Assembly: GCA_030039975.1 (NCBI GenBank)
Contig: JASHUO010000366.1
Coordinates: forward strand, 1-7,961
Source: Alphaproteobacteria bacterium
GTDB taxonomy: Bacteria > Pseudomonadota > Alphaproteobacteria > ATCC43930 > CGMCC-115725
Length of the DNA stretch: 7,961 bases
Reading direction: 5' to 3'
Shown here: positions 6,174 through 7,961 of the stretch, in pieces
Layout of the letters: every line of letters starts with the position of its first letter
Position numbering within the stretch: position 1 is the stretch's first letter
The notes under the pieces: generated by a model
What the model saw: only the letters and a program-made list of their open reading frames with translations
Told to the model about the DNA's origin: nothing
Database searches by the model: none
Translations under genes and position numbers: made by a program

Positions 6174-7031
6174 TTACGCAGGCGCCCCGGCGAATTGCTC
6201 CTCGTGGCGGCGGACCTGCTCGTTGTAGTTCGCGCGATACCGGTCGCTGACCTGCTGATGGACAGCGAGTGCAGCGGCGTCACGCTCAGCTGCCGGCGGG
6301 TCGATGAGGTCGAAATGGCCGAAGCGATCCTCCCCCCGCACCAGCATCGCGCATAAGCGCACCGACCCGTTGACCCGAACATGGGTTGGGATGTAGTTCA
6401 AGCCGATGCCGACCCTGCGGTGCGCGGCTCGGTTCGGCGCGGAACGGTGAACCGCGAATTCATGATGAAGCGAGAAAGACCCTGCGGGCAGCGCCATCGC
6501 CACGGGGTTCGACGGATCGAACGCCTCCGCAATCGTCTGGCCGGCACGGTTGATGCTGTTTGCCAAACCCAAAGGGGTATGACGCAACTGGCGCGGGGCG
6601 CCCCGGCTCGAAACCTGTTCCATGCAGCCGGCTTCCGGACTGGCATCCGTCAACGCGACCCAGGCGCAAACCTGCTCGTGCGGATAGAGGCCGAAATAGG
6701 TGCTGTCCTGATGCCAGGCGGCGAAGGTCGGCGAGTTCGGCTCTTTGATGAAAAATGTGCTGGTCCACACCAGGATGTTGGGGCCGATCACGTCCTCCAC
6801 GACGTCCAGGATGCGAGGATGGCGGATAAGCGCGTTGAACCAGGGTGAATGAGCATAGGCGTGGGAGCGCCACTTGACGTCCGCCTCGGCCACGGACGAG
6901 CCCAGCTCCCTTTCCAGGCGATCGAGGCCAGCGAGGCAAGTGACGACTTCCGCCGGCGTCAGGGCCGGAACGGGGAAGAGGAAGCCGTCATAACGATAGG
7001 CAGCCATCTGCTCCGGGGTCAGGGCCTTCAT
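6174..7031 (-). CDS. Phytanoyl-CoA dioxygenase (PhyH)-family Fe(II)/2-oxoglutarate oxygenase
   Basis: This is a cytosolic enzyme of 285 residues, a normal length for PhyH proteins. It should use O2 and 2-oxoglutarate to hydroxylate an organic substrate. The iron triad is visible: His107 and Asp109 in AAWHQDSTYFG, and the distal His195 in AVHRSAPN. The Arg at 205/206 (HRRVGIGLNYIP) is at the right distance to hold the 2-oxoglutarate carboxylate. Because Asp109 is present rather than Ala or Gly, this should be a hydroxylase or related oxygenase and not a SyrB2-type halogenase. The ATG at 7031 is preceded by GGAGA (7038-7042) at six nt; an upstream in-frame GTG at 7046 would add five residues and overlap that site. 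The substrate cannot be read: phytanoyl-CoA is only the name-giving example, and many members act in natural-product pathways. It is convergent with the cupredoxin gene (40-bp gap) and divergent from the radical SAM gene. Confidence 0.93.
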   Translation of the reverse strand: MKALTPEQMAAYRYDGFLFPVPALTPAEVVTCLAGLDRLERELGSSVAEADVKWRSHAYAHSPWFNALIRHPRILDVVEDVIGPNILVWTSTFFIKEPNSPTFAAWHQDSTYFGLYPHEQVCAWVALTDASPEAGCMEQVSSRGAPRQLRHTPLGLANSINRAGQTIAEAFDPSNPVAMALPAGSFSLHHEFAVHRSAPNRAAHRRVGIGLNYIPTHVRVNGSVRLCAMLVRGEDRFGHFDLIDPPAAERDAAALAVHQQVSDRYRANYNEQVRRHEEQFAGAPA

Positions 7032-7037
7032 GCGCAG

Positions 7038-7042
7038 TCTCC
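7038..7042 (-). promoter_or_regulatory. Ribosome binding site of the PhyH-family gene
   Basis: GGAGA on the minus strand ends six nt before the ATG at 7031. This supports the 285-residue form over the 290-residue GTG form. Confidence 0.65.
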
Positions 7043-7075
7043 ACACGACCCTCGATCAAGGGAAACGGTAGCAGA

Positions 7076-7128
7076 GCCGCCGGCGCGGCGCAGCGTCAAA
7101 TCCGTCACAGGGCCGCGGCGCCGGCGGC
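7076..7128. repeat. 11-bp perfect inverted repeat in the PhyH / radical SAM divergent region
   Basis: GCCGCCGGCGC at 7076-7086 is exactly repeated in inverse at 7118-7128, with a 31-bp spacer. It lies in the 219-bp gap between two divergent starts (7031 minus, 7251 plus). A shared regulator site or a leader structure of the minus-strand gene is possible. The arms are pure G/C, so chance in GC-rich DNA is a real alternative. Confidence 0.4.
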
Positions 7129-7137
7129 GGACAATCC

Positions 7138-7166
7138 TTGTACGTCATCGGCCATGGGCGCATGAT
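7138..7166 (+). promoter_or_regulatory. Weak candidate promoter for the radical SAM gene
   Basis: TTGTAC (7138-7143) and CATGAT (7161-7166) are 17 bp apart. They match the sigma70 consensus at three and four of six positions respectively. The start codon is 84 nt further on. The match is weak and based on spacing alone. Confidence 0.2.
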
Positions 7167-7250
7167 TACTGCCGATACTGACCGGCCGCGCCATCCTTGC
7201 GTCTGGCGGGCGCCCCGCGATGCCCGAACGAACGAATGCGGAGGGCGGCG

Positions 7251-7961
7251 ATGAACATCCTGCTGTTCTCGATGCCGGACTCCTTCGAGCACATGCCGAC
7301 GATCGCCATCCGGATGCCGAACGGGGCGTTGACCTCCCTCGCCGGGAACGTCGATCCTCACCACCGGGTCGCTGCGGCGGATCTGTTGCTCGTTCAAGAC
7401 CGGGTGCGGGAAACCGTCGAGCGGCTGCTGACCGAGCACGAGCCTGACGTCGTCGGGCTCTCGATCATGACCTTCCAGCGCAAGACGGCCAAGGGCATCA
7501 TCGACCTCGTCCGCACACGGCGCCCGGGCGCACGCATCGTCGTCGGCGGCTATGATCCGAGCCTCGCTCCCGAGGCGTACACCGGGGACCCCGACAGCGG
7601 CGTTGACTTCATCGTGCGCGGCGAGGGCGAGATCACGTTCCGCGAGCTGCTGCGCGCGCTCGAGGCGCAGCGCGGATACGGCCAAATTGCCGGCCTGTCG
7701 TACCGGAGCGCCGAAGGATTCAGTCACAACCCCGCGCGCGGCGTGAGCGGCCTCGATGACGGCGAGATCCGGCCGCCGCGGCGCGAGGCGCGGGTGCTGT
7801 GCGGCTACACGCTTCTCGGCCGGCAGGTCGACGTGATCGAGACTTCGCGCGGCTGCACCTTCGACTGCAGCTTCTGCTCGATCATCGAGATGCGCGGGCG
7901 CAACTTCTACACCTACTCCTTTGAGCGCGTCCTGGCCGATATCCGCGACGCGCGGGACCGC
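7251..7961 (+). CDS. B12-binding-domain radical SAM protein (3' truncated by the window)
   Basis: The frame is open from ATG 7251 to the window end (237 codons), so the C-terminal part is missing. GGAGGG at 7240-7245, five nt upstream, supports this start; an in-frame ATG at 7236 is also possible. Residues about 1-140 form a Rossmann-like cobalamin-binding domain as in class B radical SAM enzymes: MNILLFSMPD, the helix and strand HEPDVVGLSIMTFQ, then IVVGGYDPSLAPE and DFIVRGEGEITFRELL. The classical DxHxxG base-off B12 motif is not visible, which is common in this group. After a linker, DVIETSRGCTFDCSFCSI (about 194-211) gives the CxxxCxxC cluster motif, with Cys202, Cys206 and Cys209 binding the [4Fe-4S] that cleaves S-adenosylmethionine. 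Relatives include methyltransferases and ring-forming enzymes such as BchE. The reaction here cannot be assigned. It is divergent from the PhyH-family oxygenase. Confidence 0.93.
   Translation, partial: MNILLFSMPDSFEHMPTIAIRMPNGALTSLAGNVDPHHRVAAADLLLVQDRVRETVERLLTEHEPDVVGLSIMTFQRKTAKGIIDLVRTRRPGARIVVGGYDPSLAPEAYTGDPDSGVDFIVRGEGEITFRELLRALEAQRGYGQIAGLSYRSAEGFSHNPARGVSGLDDGEIRPPRREARVLCGYTLLGRQVDVIETSRGCTFDCSFCSIIEMRGRNFYTYSFERVLADIRDARDR

Noticed and set aside
5531..6382. Minus-strand frame of 283 codons across the pump end, cupredoxin and oxygenase end
   Set aside because: It overlaps three well-supported genes, has no ribosome site or domain, and is a compositional artefact.

Overview
The window is GC-rich, densely coded bacterial chromosome-type DNA. 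High GC, short intergenic gaps, Shine-Dalgarno starts and the families present suggest a proteobacterium, most likely a soil or freshwater alphaproteobacterium. No rRNA or other taxonomic marker is present, so this placement is an inference. I see no tRNA, rRNA, CRISPR array or insertion sequence.

Layout. Positions 1-572 hold a minus-strand MerR-family metal-sensor gene and, beyond it at the left edge, the possible first 15 codons of another minus-strand gene. Positions 573-782 are a divergent control region. It contains a perfect 14-bp inverted repeat next to merR, then four TGAAA repeats at about 11-bp spacing just upstream of a good -10 hexamer. Positions 783-5653 carry three plus-strand genes. 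The first is a soluble transcription regulator with an OmpR/CadC-type winged helix, a TolB-N/FlgO-like domain and TPRs. The other two are an EmrA-type membrane fusion protein and an EmrB/QacA-type 14-TM drug:proton antiporter, joined by an ATGA overlap. A plastocyanin-like copper lipoprotein gene (5705-6133) follows on the same strand, 51 nt after the pump.

From 6174 the content changes. A minus-strand phytanoyl-CoA dioxygenase-family (Fe(II)/2-oxoglutarate) gene is convergent with the copper protein gene. It is divergent, across 219 bp, from a plus-strand B12-binding-type radical SAM gene that runs off the right edge.

How the genes may work together (inference): the winged-helix/TPR protein is the likely local regulator of the EmrAB-type efflux pump, and the periplasm-facing cupredoxin lipoprotein may be co-expressed with the pump. 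No TolC-type outer-membrane channel is encoded here, so the pump would borrow one. The dioxygenase/radical SAM pair looks like a separate unit of oxidative tailoring enzymes, possibly the edge of a biosynthetic locus. No single gene is of an unknown family. The unusual aspects are the combination of genes and the structure of the 573-782 control region.
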